Part shown: piece after piece, positions 1-9,909 of the stretch
Numbering within the stretch: position 1 is the first letter of the stretch
Layout: each line of letters opens with the position of its first letter
Assembly: GCF_013408415.1 (NCBI RefSeq)
Contig: NZ_JACCAA010000001.1
Span: 248,001-312,000 of the forward strand
Direction of reading: 5' to 3'
Origin: Nocardioides daedukensis
Lineage (GTDB): Bacteria > Actinomycetota > Actinomycetes > Propionibacteriales > Nocardioidaceae
Length of the DNA: 64,000 bases
Translations under genes and position numbers: made by a program
The notes under the pieces: generated by a model
The model's input: the letters and a program-made list of their open reading frames with translations, nothing else
The model's database searches: none
What the model was told of the DNA's origin: nothing

Positions 1-1
1 G

Positions 2-1444
2 GACGGACTGATCTCCGTCTCCATGGTGACCCTCGGTTGTGCCCGCAACGAGGTCGACTCCGAGGAACTCGCGGGCCGGCTCGAGGCCGACGGCTTCCGG
101 CTCGTCGATGACCCCGAGGACGCAGACACCGTCGTGGTCAACACGTGTGGCTTCGTGGAGGCGGCCAAGAAGGACTCCGTCGACACCCTGCTCGCGGCAT
201 CCGACCTCAAGGCCGATGGCCGCGCCCGCGCCGTCGTCGCCGTCGGCTGCCTCGCCGAGCGCTACGGCAAGGACCTCGCGGCCTCGTTGCCCGAGGCTGA
301 TGCCGTCCTGGGCTTCGACGACTACCCCGACATCGCGGACCGGTTGCGCTCGATCCTGGCGGGGGAGACCCACCACCCGCACACGCCCGCGGACCGTCGC
401 CTGCTGCTGCCGATCTCTCCGGTCGACCGCGACGCCAGCACGCTCAGCGTCCCCGGCCACGGCGCACCCGCGGTGGACGCACCGGACCTGTCCGCCGACC
501 AGGCCCCGGCCTCCGGCCCTCGCGCCGTACGCCGTCGTCTCGACGGTGGCCCGATGGCTCCGCTCAAGCTGGCCTCCGGATGCGACCGACGCTGCTCGTT
601 CTGCGCCATCCCGAGCTTCCGTGGCTCGTTCGTCAGCCGACGCCCCAGTGACGTGCTCGCCGAGGGCCAGTGGCTTGCCGAGCAGGGCGTCAAGGAGCTG
701 TTCCTGGTCAGCGAGAACTCCACGTCCTACGGCAAGGACCTGGGAGATCTGCGACTGCTCGAGACGATGCTCCCCGAGCTCGCCGCCATCGACGGCCTCG
801 AGCGGGTGCGGGTCTCCTACCTGCAGCCGGCCGAGACCCGGGACGGTCTGATCGAGACGATCGCAAACACCCCCGGCGTCGTTCCCTACTTCGACCTCTC
901 CTTCCAGCACGCCTCCGCGCCTGTGTTGCGCCGGATGCGTCGCTTCGGTGACCCGGAGAGCTTCCTGGGCCTGCTCGACAAGGTCCGCCGCTTGGCTCCC
1001 ACGGCCGGCGTCCGCTCCAACGTGATCGTCGGGTTCCCCGGCGAGACCGAGGACGACCTGCAGACCCTGTGTGACTTCCTGGTCGCCGCCCGGATGGATG
1101 TGACCGGCGTGTTCGGCTATTCCGACGAGGACGGCACCGAGGCCGAGGGCTTCGACTCCAAGCTCGACGAGGACGAGGTGCGCGAGCGCACCGAGCACGT
1201 CACGGCACTCGTGGAGGAGCTCAACGCGCAGCGCGCCGAGGAGCGGATCGGCGAGCACGTCGACGTACTGCTCGAGAGCATCGTCGACGGCGTGGGTGAG
1301 GGACGCGGCGCCCACCAGGGCCCCGAGGTCGACGGCACCACTACGATCGAGGACCTCCCTGAGGGTGCAGTGATCGGTGACATGGTCGCGGCCACCGTCG
1401 TCGGCACCGACGGCGTCGACCTGATCGCGCAGGCGGCTCGATGA
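2..1444 (+). CDS. rimO: Ribosomal protein S12 methylthiotransferase RimO (5' end outside window)
   Basis: Radical-SAM enzyme that adds a methylthio group to an aspartate of ribosomal protein S12. The N-terminal UPF0004 domain begins [19 protein letters not shown] and contains NTCGF. The radical-SAM cluster motif CxxxCxxC is seen in [13 protein letters not shown], and a C-terminal TRAM-like segment follows. The reading frame is open to the first bases of the window. Homologues have about ten residues before VTLGCARN, so the real start probably lies upstream and the ATG at 23 is internal. The stop overlaps the pgsA start (ATGA), indicating translational coupling. A linker of about 45 residues between the first two domains is rich in Pro, Ala and Asp. 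Confidence 0.95.
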   Translation, partial: DGLISVSMVTLGCARNEVDSEELAGRLEADGFRLVDDPEDADTVVVNTCGFVEAAKKDSVDTLLAASDLKADGRARAVVAVGCLAERYGKDLAASLPEADAVLGFDDYPDIADRLRSILAGETHHPHTPADRRLLLPISPVDRDASTLSVPGHGAPAVDAPDLSADQAPASGPRAVRRRLDGGPMAPLKLASGCDRRCSFCAIPSFRGSFVSRRPSDVLAEGQWLAEQGVKELFLVSENSTSYGKDLGDLRLLETMLPELAAIDGLERVRVSYLQPAETRDGLIETIANTPGVVPYFDLSFQHASAPVLRRMRRFGDPESFLGLLDKVRRLAPTAGVRSNVIVGFPGETEDDLQTLCDFLVAARMDVTGVFGYSDEDGTEAEGFDSKLDEDEVRERTEHVTALVEELNAQRAEERIGEHVDVLLESIVDGVGEGRGAHQGPEVDGTTTIEDLPEGAVIGDMVAATVVGTDGVDLIAQAAR

Positions 1445-2046
1445 GCGGCGAGATCGAGGCAAGGCCCAGCAACTGGAACCTGCCCAACGCGCTGACCACG
1501 CTGCGGATCGTGCTCGTCCCGTTCTTTGCATGGGCACTGCTCATGGACGGCGGCGACTCGATCACCTGGCGCCTGGTCGCGTTCACGATCTTCGTGGTCG
1601 CGATGATCACCGACAAGGTCGACGGCGACATCGCCCGCGCCCGCAACCTGGTCACCGACTTCGGCAAGATCGCCGACCCGATCGCGGACAAGGCGATCAC
1701 CGGGATGGCCTTCATCGGCCTCTCGATCGTCGGCGACATCTGGTGGTGGGTGACCATCCTGGTGCTGCTGCGCGAGTGGAGCGTGACGCTCCTGCGGCTC
1801 TCGATCATGAAGAACGTGGTCATCGCCGCCGCCCGGAGCGGCAAGATCAAGACCATGCTCCAGGCCGTGGCGTTGGCCGGCCTGTGCCTGCCCCTGCGCC
1901 AGGTGGAGGGCAGCCTCGAGCTGCTCGGCGAGATCCTCTTCTACGCCAGCCAGGTGCTCCTTGCCGGTGCTGTCGTGATGACCCTCTGGTCGGGCTACGA
2001 GTTCTTCCGCGACGCCTGGAAGCAGCGGTCCGGAGCCACTGCCTAA
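1441..2046 (+). CDS. pgsA: CDP-diacylglycerol-glycerol-3-phosphate 3-phosphatidyltransferase
   Basis: Makes phosphatidylglycerol phosphate from CDP-diacylglycerol and glycerol-3-phosphate at the membrane. The 201-residue protein has several membrane segments. It carries the CDP-alcohol phosphotransferase signature D(x)2DG(x)2AR(x)8G(x)3D(x)3D starting at residue 58 ([12 protein letters not shown], then G, D and D at the expected spacing). The ATG overlaps the rimO stop. In many actinobacteria cinA and then the ClgR gene follow directly; here a large secreted nuclease comes next. Distinguished from the second CDP-alcohol transferase of the window (48502) by its canonical AR and its rimO context. 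Confidence 0.93.
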   Translation: MSGEIEARPSNWNLPNALTTLRIVLVPFFAWALLMDGGDSITWRLVAFTIFVVAMITDKVDGDIARARNLVTDFGKIADPIADKAITGMAFIGLSIVGDIWWWVTILVLLREWSVTLLRLSIMKNVVIAAARSGKIKTMLQAVALAGLCLPLRQVEGSLELLGEILFYASQVLLAGAVVMTLWSGYEFFRDAWKQRSGATA

Positions 2047-2202
2047 CGAGTCGATCACGACTCTTGCCGTCGCTGTCCGGCAGTGCTTGACTGCGGGTTC
2101 GCACACTGACTCGGGCCAGTGTCCTGATCCACGCTTCCGGCAACCCGAACGTCACCGGAAGTTTCCCCGTGGCACCAGACGCGTTGCCCAGGCTCAGACA
2201 AC

Positions 2203-5200
2203 ATGACGCGAGGCTGGGCCGGTCGAATCGGGTCGCTCTCCTGGCCCCGTCCGTCCGGAACTGCCTTGGGAGTCACATTGTCCAGCCCCTCCTGGCGATC
2301 GATGGTGAGGGCTGCCGCAGCCGTCTCCGTCGGCGCCCTCGTCGTGTCGCCACTTGCGATCGCGACCACCGCCACCGCCGCAGTCGACGGCTCCGGCCTC
2401 GTCATCAGCGAGGTCTATGGCGGTGGTGGCAACAGCGGAGCGATATACACCCACGACTTCATTGAGCTCCACAACCCCACCGACACTGCGATCGACCTGT
2501 CGAACCTGACCCTGCAATATCGCTCCGCGACCAACACCAACGCCGCGGGCAGCGTGGCGCCGCTGTCCGGGAGCGTGCCGCCCGGGGACCACTTCGTGAT
2601 CCAGCTGGCCTCCCAGGCCGACGTGGGTACGCCGGTCCCGAACGTGGACCTCGTCGGCAGCTCCACCCTGAACCTGTCCGGCAGCAACGGCCAGGTCTTC
2701 CTGGCCGACAGCGCGACCGGCATCGACCCCGACGGCGCCGGCAACACCACGATCACCGACGAGCGAGTCGTCGACTTCGTCGGCTTCGGCAGCGCAGCGA
2801 TCCACGAGGGTGCGAACCCCGCACCGGCCCCCGGCTCCAGCGCGGCCAGCATCAGCCGCGACCCGGCGGGCGCGGACAGCGACGACAACGGCGCGGACTT
2901 CACGATCAGCAACCCGCCCACGCCGGGCACCCAGCCAACCGAACCCGAGCCCGACCCCGACCCGATCGCCGCGACGATCTCCGAGATCCAGGGCAACGGC
3001 GCAATCACCCCGCTGGACGGCGTACCGGTGACCACCACCGGAGTCGTCACCGCCGCCTATCCTGCCGGCGGCTTCTACGGCTTCTACATCCAGGAGCCGG
3101 GCAGCGGCGCCGCCGACCTCGACCTCTCCAGCGCACCGGCCGCGCGCGGCGTCTTCGTGCGCCAGGAGCAGAGCGCCGGCGCAGTCACCGTCCAGCCCGG
3201 CGACCACGTCCAGGTCTCGGGCACGCCCGGCGAGTTCGCCGGGGCAACCCAGGTCAACGTCGCCGAGGCGACTGACATCGTCACCCTGGACACGCCCGCC
3301 GAGGCCCCGGTCGCCACCTCCACCTGGCCGACCAGCCCCGAGCAGCGCGAGTCGCTCGAGGGGATGCTCTACCGCCCCGCAGGGGCGTTCACCGTCACCG
3401 AGACCTACGCCACGATGAACTACGGCGAGGTCGGCCTCGCCCAGGGCGACACGCCCCTGATCCAGTGGACCGACGCCGCCCGTCCCGGTTCCGCCGAGGC
3501 AGAGGCCGTGAAGGCGGACAACGCCCGGCGCGGCATCGTCCTCGACGACGGCTCCTCGACCGGATTCGCCGGCAAGCCCGACCTGACCCCGGCCTACCTC
3601 TCCAACGACGAGCCGGTCCGCGTCGGCGCGAAGGCGACGTTCGACAACGACGTCATCTTCACCGAGGGCGGATCGCCGTCGTCGCCGAGCTATCGGTTCC
3701 AGCCGTTGAGCCCCGTGGTCGGACCCGAGAACGCCACCTCGCCCGCGACCTTCGAGAACACCCGGACCGACGCACCCGACGAGGCACTGATCAACAAGGC
3801 GGGCACCGCCGAGATCAAGGTGGCCTCGTTCAACGTCCTGAACTACTTCACCACCCTGGGCGACGCGAACGATGACAACGTCGGTGACGCCGGCTGCCTG
3901 GCCTACAACGACAACGACGGCGACGGCAACAACGTCAGGGGTGGTTGTGACCAGCGCGGCGCCTGGGATCCCGAGGACCTCGAGCGCCAGCAGGCCAAGA
4001 TCGTCTCGGCCATCAACGCGCTCGACGCCGACGTCGTCGGGCTGATGGAGATCGAGAACTCCGCCGCACTCGGCGAGGAGGCCGACGAGGCGACCCGCAC
4101 CCTGGTCGACGCGCTCAACGCCGCCGCAGGCTCCGAGGTCTGGGCGGCCAACCCGTCCTCGGCCGACCTGCCCCCCGTCTCCGAGCAGGACGTGATCACC
4201 AACGCGATCATCTACAAGATCGCCTCGGTGGAACGGACCGGCGAGGCGCACGCGCTGGGCGACTTGAGCGCCGAGGGCGAGGCCTTCGGGAACGCTCGCG
4301 AGCCGATCGCCCAGGCGTTCACCGACAAGGACGGTGGCGAGCCGTTCCTGTTCGTGGTCAACCACTTCAAGTCCAAGGGATCGGCCGGCCCGAACCCGGG
4401 CGACGAGGACACCGGCGACGGCCAGGGTGCCTCCAACGGCTCCCGGGTCCTGCAGGCCGAGGCGCTGCGCGACTGGCTGCCCGGCGTCGAGGCCGAGACC
4501 GGCACCGAGGCCGTGCTGCTCGCAGGCGACTTCAACTCCTACGGCCAGGAGGACCCGCTGCAGGTCCTCTATGACGCCGGCTATGCCGACGTGGAGCAGG
4601 AGTTCGAGATCGGCAAGTGGTCCTACAGCTACCAGGGCCTCTCCGGGTCGCTCGACCACATCCTCGCCAACGACGCCGCGGTCGCCCGCTCCACCGGCGC
4701 CGACATTTGGAACATCAACGCTGGTGAGTCCGTGGCGTTGGAATACAGCCGCTGGAACTACTGGGCCACCGACTTCCACCAGGATGGCCCGTTCCGGTCC
4801 TCGGACCACGACCCCGTCGTCCTCGGCCTCAAGGCCGGGGCGGTGGAGTCCGACGAGGTGAAGCTGAACCTGCTCGGGATCAACGACTTCCACGGGCGGA
4901 TCAACTCCAACACGGTGAAGTGGGCCGGCACCATCGAGCAGCTCACCGAGGCTGCCGGTGACTCACGGACCATCCTGGTCGGGGCCGGCGACCTGATCGG
5001 TGCCTCGGAGTTCGCTTCGGCGATCGATGAGGACCAGCCGACGATCGATGTCCTGAACGCACTCGGCCTGGACGCCTCGGCGGTGGGCAACCACGAGTTC
5101 GACAAGGGCTGGGGTGACCTGCGCGACCGGGTGATCGGCAGCGAGGGCGCACGCAACGCTCAGTGGGACTACCTGGGTGCCAACGTCTATGCCAAGGGCA

Positions 5201-7560
5201 CCACCGACCCGGTGCTCCCCGAATATGCCAGCTTCGAGGTCGACGGGGTCACCGTGGCTGTCGTCGGTGCGGTCACCGAGACCACGTCGTCGCTGGTCTC
5301 GCCCGACGGCATCACCGAGATCGAGTTCGGCAACGCCGCCTCGGCGGTGAACCGGGTCGCCAACGAGCTCTCCGACGGCAACGTCGAGAACGGCGAGGCC
5401 GACGTGATCGTCGCGTCGTTCCACGCCGGTGCCTCCAAGGGCGCGGGCTCGGACTATGACGCCGAGGTCGCCAAGGGTGGCGAGTTCGCAGAGATCGCGA
5501 ACCTCGACGCCGATGTCGACGTGATCTTCAACGGGCACACCCACCAGGTCTATGCCTGGGACGCGCCCGTGCCCGGCGTACAGGGCAGGACCCGTCCACT
5601 CGTGCAGACCGGTGAATATGGCGCCAACGTCGGCCAGGTCGAGGTCACCGTGGACAGGTCGACCGGAGCGGTCTCGGCCTACACCGCGAAGAACGTCGCA
5701 CGGACGTCGGTCGCCGATGACGAGCTGGTCGCGAAGTATCCCCGGGTGGCCCAGGTCAAGGGCATCGTCGACGACGCGATCACCCATGCCGGAGAGGTCG
5801 GCAACGAGCCGGTCGGCGAGATCACCGCGGACATCACCACGGCCTACAACGGCACCACCCGCGACCAGCGTGGCGAGGAGTCCACGCTGGGCGAGCTCGT
5901 CGGCAACGCACTTCGTGACGGCCTGCCCGAGGGGATGACGGCCGACATCGGCATCGTCAACGCGGGCGGCGGCCTGCGCGCCGAGCTGCTGTTTGCGGGT
6001 GACACCACGAAGAATCCGGCCAACACCGACGGCGTCGTCACCTATGCCGAGGCCAACGCGGTGCTGCCGTTCGTCAACAACGTGTCGTTGGTGAAGCTGA
6101 AGGGGGCCGACCTCAAGGAGGCACTCGAACAGCAGTGGCAGCCGGCGACGAACTCGCGTCCGGTGCTCAACCTCGGCCTCTCGGACAACGTCCGGGTGAC
6201 CACGGACGCATCCATGCCGCGAGGCGAGCGGATCACCTCGGTCATCGTCGACGGGGAGCCGCTGGACCTGGAACGGGTCTACACGATCTCGACCATCTCG
6301 TTCCTTGCCTCGGGTGGTGACAACTTCAGCGCCTTCGCCAAGGGTGAGGCCTCCGACACCGGCCTGGTCGACCGTGACCTGTGGATCAACTACCTGAAGA
6401 CCCACAAGCCGATCTCGCCGGACTTCGCCCGTCAGCAGGTCAATGCTCCCGGCATGCCTGCCGAGGTCGTCGCCGGCGACTCGGTCTCGTTCGAGTTCAC
6501 CGGCCTCGACCTGAACTCGCTGGGTTCGCCCACGAACGAGGCGGTCGAGGTGTTCCTCACCGGAGCCAACGGTTCCACCTCTGTCGGGACGTTCCCGGTC
6601 AGCGAGGGGACGGCCGCCGTCTCGTTCACGGCTCCGTCCGAGCTGGTGGGCAGCTACACGATCTCGGCGCGGGTGGCTCCGTCCGGGACCGAGGTGGGTC
6701 TGCCCGTCGCTGAGGGGCCGCCCGCACCGGTGACACTCTCCGCGACCGCCGAGCCGGTCGCCTATGGCAATAACGGCACCGTCGAGGTGAGTGTCACTCC
6801 GGCCGAGACGACCGGCACGGTGGACCTCCTCGACGGCGACACCGTCCTGGCCTCCGGCACCCTCGCGGACGGCTCGAGTTGGATCGAGTTCGATTCGACC
6901 GAGCTGGAGGTGGGCGGCAACGCACTGACCGTGCGCCACACGGACGGCGATGTGGTGAGCAGTGCACCGGTCGTGGTCACGGTCGAGAAGGCGACCGCGA
7001 CGCTTGCGGCCACGGTGAACAACACCCGGCCAGCGGTCGGGGCCAACCGGGTGGTGGCGACTGCGACCGTCACCGCCGACGGCTTCGTCCCGACCGGATT
7101 CGTGGTCGCGTACGTCGACGGGAAGCTCGCCGGTGCCGGTGAGCTCGAGGACGGCAGCACCAGGATCAACCTGGGCACCTTCGGGACCCTGGGCGTCAAG
7201 GAGATCGAGTTGCTCTACGTCGGCAACGACACCACCGAGCAGGCCAGTGACGTCACCCGGGTCACGGTCGTCAAGGCGAGGACCACGACGAGCGTGAAGA
7301 TCACGCCCTCGAAGGTCCGTGCCTCCAAGACCACCCCGACCGCGACGGTCCGGGTGACCAGCTGGAGGCAGAAGGTCAACGGCAAGGTGACTGTCCGGAT
7401 CAGTGGCTTCTCCAAGACCGTGTGGCTCAAGAACGGCCGGGCCACCGTCAAGCTGCCGAAGATCGCCAAGGCGGGCAGGAAGCTCGTCGTCGCCGACTAC
7501 CTGGGTGCGGCGAAGTTCGAGCCGTCCCGGGACTCGACGCAGTTCACCGTCCGCAAGTAG
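2203..7560 (+). CDS. Secreted ExeM/NucH-type endonuclease fused to a 5'-nucleotidase, with Ig-like tail
   Basis: A 1785-residue exported multidomain protein. In order: signal peptide (hydrophobic stretch about residues 36-55, AxA site near ATATAA), a lamin-tail domain (about 65-200, from LVISEVYGGGG), an OB-like linker, an endonuclease/exonuclease/phosphatase domain (about 535-875; ASFNVLNYF, MEIEN, GDFNSYG, SDHDP), and a calcineurin-type 5'-nucleotidase (about 888-1400; NDFHG, GNHEFD, GHTHQ, and a C-terminal domain with LASGGDNFSAF). Ig-like repeats rich in Val and Thr run to the end. Likely role: degrade extracellular DNA and dephosphorylate the nucleotides, a phosphate and nucleoside scavenging function (inference). 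The start is uncertain: ATG 2203 gives a long signal-peptide n-region, ATG 2302 (MVRAAAAVSVG) a normal one. It has no sorting motif and ends in a basic tail. Confidence 0.88.
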   Translation: MTRGWAGRIGSLSWPRPSGTALGVTLSSPSWRSMVRAAAAVSVGALVVSPLAIATTATAAVDGSGLVISEVYGGGGNSGAIYTHDFIELHNPTDTAIDLSNLTLQYRSATNTNAAGSVAPLSGSVPPGDHFVIQLASQADVGTPVPNVDLVGSSTLNLSGSNGQVFLADSATGIDPDGAGNTTITDERVVDFVGFGSAAIHEGANPAPAPGSSAASISRDPAGADSDDNGADFTISNPPTPGTQPTEPEPDPDPIAATISEIQGNGAITPLDGVPVTTTGVVTAAYPAGGFYGFYIQEPGSGAADLDLSSAPAARGVFVRQEQSAGAVTVQPGDHVQVSGTPGEFAGATQVNVAEATDIVTLDTPAEAPVATSTWPTSPEQRESLEGMLYRPAGAFTVTETYATMNYGEVGLAQGDTPLIQWTDAARPGSAEAEAVKADNARRGIVLDDGSSTGFAGKPDLTPAYLSNDEPVRVGAKATFDNDVIFTEGGSPSSPSYRFQPLSPVVGPENATSPATFENTRTDAPDEALINKAGTAEIKVASFNVLNYFTTLGDANDDNVGDAGCLAYNDNDGDGNNVRGGCDQRGAWDPEDLERQQAKIVSAINALDADVVGLMEIENSAALGEEADEATRTLVDALNAAAGSEVWAANPSSADLPPVSEQDVITNAIIYKIASVERTGEAHALGDLSAEGEAFGNAREPIAQAFTDKDGGEPFLFVVNHFKSKGSAGPNPGDEDTGDGQGASNGSRVLQAEALRDWLPGVEAETGTEAVLLAGDFNSYGQEDPLQVLYDAGYADVEQEFEIGKWSYSYQGLSGSLDHILANDAAVARSTGADIWNINAGESVALEYSRWNYWATDFHQDGPFRSSDHDPVVLGLKAGAVESDEVKLNLLGINDFHGRINSNTVKWAGTIEQLTEAAGDSRTILVGAGDLIGASEFASAIDEDQPTIDVLNALGLDASAVGNHEFDKGWGDLRDRVIGSEGARNAQWDYLGANVYAKGTTDPVLPEYASFEVDGVTVAVVGAVTETTSSLVSPDGITEIEFGNAASAVNRVANELSDGNVENGEADVIVASFHAGASKGAGSDYDAEVAKGGEFAEIANLDADVDVIFNGHTHQVYAWDAPVPGVQGRTRPLVQTGEYGANVGQVEVTVDRSTGAVSAYTAKNVARTSVADDELVAKYPRVAQVKGIVDDAITHAGEVGNEPVGEITADITTAYNGTTRDQRGEESTLGELVGNALRDGLPEGMTADIGIVNAGGGLRAELLFAGDTTKNPANTDGVVTYAEANAVLPFVNNVSLVKLKGADLKEALEQQWQPATNSRPVLNLGLSDNVRVTTDASMPRGERITSVIVDGEPLDLERVYTISTISFLASGGDNFSAFAKGEASDTGLVDRDLWINYLKTHKPISPDFARQQVNAPGMPAEVVAGDSVSFEFTGLDLNSLGSPTNEAVEVFLTGANGSTSVGTFPVSEGTAAVSFTAPSELVGSYTISARVAPSGTEVGLPVAEGPPAPVTLSATAEPVAYGNNGTVEVSVTPAETTGTVDLLDGDTVLASGTLADGSSWIEFDSTELEVGGNALTVRHTDGDVVSSAPVVVTVEKATATLAATVNNTRPAVGANRVVATATVTADGFVPTGFVVAYVDGKLAGAGELEDGSTRINLGTFGTLGVKEIELLYVGNDTTEQASDVTRVTVVKARTTTSVKITPSKVRASKTTPTATVRVTSWRQKVNGKVTVRISGFSKTVWLKNGRATVKLPKIAKAGRKLVVADYLGAAKFEPSRDSTQFTVRK

Positions 7561-7589
7561 CAACCCGGTAGGACAGCAGCACCACCCGG

Positions 7590-7615
7590 CGCCCGGAGGG
7601 TCATCCCTCCGGGCG
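7590..7615. terminator. Bidirectional hairpin between convergent genes
   Basis: An 11-bp perfect GC-rich stem (arms CGCCCGGAGGG and CCCTCCGGGCG) with a 4-nt loop TCAT. It lies 29 bp after the nuclease stop and just before the convergent GH15 stop, so it can end transcripts from both sides. No clear U-tract follows, as is common in actinobacteria. Confidence 0.7.
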
Positions 7616-7633
7616 TCGGCGTGCGCCAGGAGA

Positions 7634-9409
7634 TCAGTCAGCAGCAGCGAGGCGGAAGGCGGCCTGCACCAGGGTCAGGTGGCTGAACGCCTGCGGGAAG
7701 TTCCCGGCCATCCTTCGGTTGATCGGGTCATATTCCTCGGCCAGCAACCCCACGTCGTTGACGAGCGCGACGAGTCGGTCGAACAGCCGGTGTGCGTCGT
7801 CGAGTCGACCAGCAGCGACGAGCGCGGAGACCAACCAGAACGAGCAGGCGAGGAAGGGATGCTCGTCGCCGGCCAGCCCGTCGACACCCGACTCGGTGCG
7901 ATAGCGCAGCAGGAATCCGTCGCGCAGCAGGTCGTTCTCCACGGCAGCGATGGTGCCCAGCATCCGCGGGTCATCTCCTTCGATGAAGCCGACCAGGGGC
8001 AGGACCAGCAGCGAGGCGTCGACCTCGGTGGTGTCGTAGTGCTGGGTGAAGGTGTTCCGCTCGGCGTTGAAGCCGCGCTCGAGCACCTCGGCACGCACCG
8101 CGTCCCGGATCTCGATCCACCGATCGAGGGAACACTCGAAACCGTGGTCCTGCGCGGCCCTGATCCCTCGGTCGAACGCAGCCCACACCATCACCCGGGA
8201 ATGCGTGAAGTGGCGCAAGGGCCCCCGGATCTCCCACAGGCCGTTGTCGGGCTCCTGCCAGTGGGTGGCGAGGTCGTCGACCAGGGCGCGCTGCAGGTGC
8301 CAGGCGTCCTGGCTGGTCTCGAGCCCGGCCCGTCGGGCCACGTCCAAGGCGATCATCACCTCACCGAGGACGTCGCTCTGCTTCTGGTCCACGGCTCCGT
8401 TCCCGATCCGCACCGGTCGCGAGTCGGCGTAGCCCGGCAAGTGGTCCAGGGTGCGCTCGGGCAGCTCGCGGGATCCGTCGACGGTGTACATGATCTGCAG
8501 GTCCTCCGGGTCACCGGCGACCGCGCGCAGCAGCCAGTCACGCCAGAGCCCGGCCTCCTCGGTGAACCCGCCCGCCACCAGCGCCTCGAGGGTGAGGGAG
8601 GCGTCGCGGAGCCAGCAGAACCGGTAGTCCCAGTTGCGCTCGCCGCCGAAGTCCTCCGGCAGGGACGTGGTGGGCGCTGCGACGATTCCGCCGGTCGCCG
8701 AATGGGTCAGGTGCCGCAGGGTGACCAGGGACCGCACCACCACGTCGCGATGTGGCACGTCCTGGCGACAACGACTGGTCCAGGTCTCCGACTCCCGGAT
8801 CGTCTCCTCGATCAGGGGTCGGTCCGCGATCGAGGCGGGAAGTTCGACCCAGGAGGGCACCCAGGTCAGAGAGAAGGTGAGCTCGTCGCCGGCAGAGACC
8901 TCGAACTCGTCACGGTGGGCGTGGTCCACGGCGTGGGGGAGTCGCGGGCCGCGCAGTGCCAGCTGGTCCGGCCCGGCGACGGCAACGATGACCTCGAGCT
9001 CGTCCACGTGGCGCCGGTGAACCCATGGCCGAACCTTGCCGTAGGCGGCCCGGACCACCCACTCGTGGCGCATCAGCACCGTGCCGGTCACTCCGGTGAT
9101 GTGTCTGACCACGTCGGCGCGCCCGTCACCGATCGGCATGACGTCCAGGATCGTGACCGACCCGGTGGATGTGGTGAAGGTGGTCTCCAGCGCGGCCGAG
9201 TTGCCGACGTACCGCCTGGTGGTCTCGAACTCCTCGACCGGGCAGAACTGCCAGTGCCCGTGCTCCTCGGTGCCGAGCAGGGCGGCGAAGCAGGCCGGGG
9301 AGTCGAAGCGGGGCAGACAGAGCCAGTCGATGGAGCCGTTGCGACCGACCAGGGCCGCGGTGTTCCGATCGCCGAGCAGGGCATAGTCCTCGATGGGTTG
9401 TTGGGCCAT
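7634..9409 (-). CDS. Glycoside hydrolase family 15 protein (trehalase/glucoamylase-like)
   Basis: A 591-residue cytosolic protein of the bacterial GH15 family, whose actinobacterial members include trehalases and glucoamylases. The N-terminus IEDYALLGDRNTAALVGRNGSIDWLCLPRFDS is typical. The (alpha/alpha)6 catalytic region includes NWDYRFCWLRDAS and, near the C-terminus, LLAEEYDP and GNFPQAFSHL, both conserved in the family. No signal peptide is visible. ATG 9409 (MAQQPIEDY) is preferred over ATG 9427. The gene is monocistronic, convergent with the nuclease and divergent from clgR. Substrate cannot be fixed from sequence; alpha,alpha-trehalose is the best guess. Confidence 0.87.
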   Translation of the reverse strand: MAQQPIEDYALLGDRNTAALVGRNGSIDWLCLPRFDSPACFAALLGTEEHGHWQFCPVEEFETTRRYVGNSAALETTFTTSTGSVTILDVMPIGDGRADVVRHITGVTGTVLMRHEWVVRAAYGKVRPWVHRRHVDELEVIVAVAGPDQLALRGPRLPHAVDHAHRDEFEVSAGDELTFSLTWVPSWVELPASIADRPLIEETIRESETWTSRCRQDVPHRDVVVRSLVTLRHLTHSATGGIVAAPTTSLPEDFGGERNWDYRFCWLRDASLTLEALVAGGFTEEAGLWRDWLLRAVAGDPEDLQIMYTVDGSRELPERTLDHLPGYADSRPVRIGNGAVDQKQSDVLGEVMIALDVARRAGLETSQDAWHLQRALVDDLATHWQEPDNGLWEIRGPLRHFTHSRVMVWAAFDRGIRAAQDHGFECSLDRWIEIRDAVRAEVLERGFNAERNTFTQHYDTTEVDASLLVLPLVGFIEGDDPRMLGTIAAVENDLLRDGFLLRYRTESGVDGLAGDEHPFLACSFWLVSALVAAGRLDDAHRLFDRLVALVNDVGLLAEEYDPINRRMAGNFPQAFSHLTLVQAAFRLAAAD

Positions 9410-9545
9410 GCCTGCCAAGGTATCCACATCGCTGTCGATGTGGTCGGCACGCGGTGATCTGTGTTCCCTGATGCACCCGCGGCGGGGCCGACTGGCCGGT
9501 CCTTGGGGAGCGGATGAATTTTGAGCCGTCGGCGTAGTGCTGCAC

Positions 9546-9572
9546 GGGAAGAATTGGGGAACAGGTAGCGTT
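9546..9572 (+). promoter_or_regulatory. Possible stress-sigma promoter of clgR
   Basis: GGAAG (9547-9551), an 18-nt spacer and GTT (9570-9572) resemble the SigR/SigH consensus GGAAT-N18-GTT with one mismatch. In other actinobacteria clgR is transcribed by stress ECF sigma factors. The match is short, so this is a candidate only. Confidence 0.35.
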
Positions 9573-9600
9573 GCGTCATCAACACAAGGAGGACAGGCTC

Positions 9601-9909
9601 ATGGTGCTGTTTCGTCGACTGCTCGGTGAGGTGCTTCGCACTCAGCGGATGCGTCGTGGCCTGACCCTGCGCGAAGTCTCTGCGGAGGCGCGGGTGAGCC
9701 TGGGCTACATCTCCGAGATTGAACGTGGTCAGAAGGAGGCTTCCTCCGAGCTCCTTGCCTCCCTGTGCAACGCCCTCGAGGTCCCGCTCTCCGAAGTGCT
9801 GCGCGACGTGAGCCACGCGGTGGCCGTCGAGGAACGCGCGCTCAAGATCGCCGCCACCCCGATTCCGGTGCGTGCGCGCGGCCGCGACGTGGTGGCTTCC
9901 GCGGCCTGA
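9601..9909 (+). CDS. clgR: ClgR/PopR-type XRE-family regulator of Clp protease genes
   Basis: A 102-residue transcription factor with a Cro/C1 helix-turn-helix (about residues 14-68: TLREVSAEARVSLGYISEIERG) nearly identical in pattern to actinobacterial ClgR, which activates clpP1P2, clpC and other proteostasis genes. ATG 9601 is chosen because AAGGAGGA lies 8 nt upstream. The protein ends VVASAA; ClgR proteins are Clp substrates with small hydrophobic C-terminal residues, so the terminal Ala-Ala is probably the degron (inference). Its position near pgsA and recA agrees with the usual actinobacterial order. The last Ala-Ala-stop codons form the first unit of a 23-bp tandem repeat. Confidence 0.9.
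   Translation: MVLFRRLLGEVLRTQRMRRGLTLREVSAEARVSLGYISEIERGQKEASSELLASLCNALEVPLSEVLRDVSHAVAVEERALKIAATPIPVRARGRDVVASAA

Noticed and set aside
2194..7563. Very long open frames on the minus strand (about 899 and 866 codons) opposite the secreted nuclease
   Set aside because: Their translations are Gly/Val/Asp/Arg-rich without domain motifs and mirror the codon structure of the real gene, as is usual in high-GC DNA.
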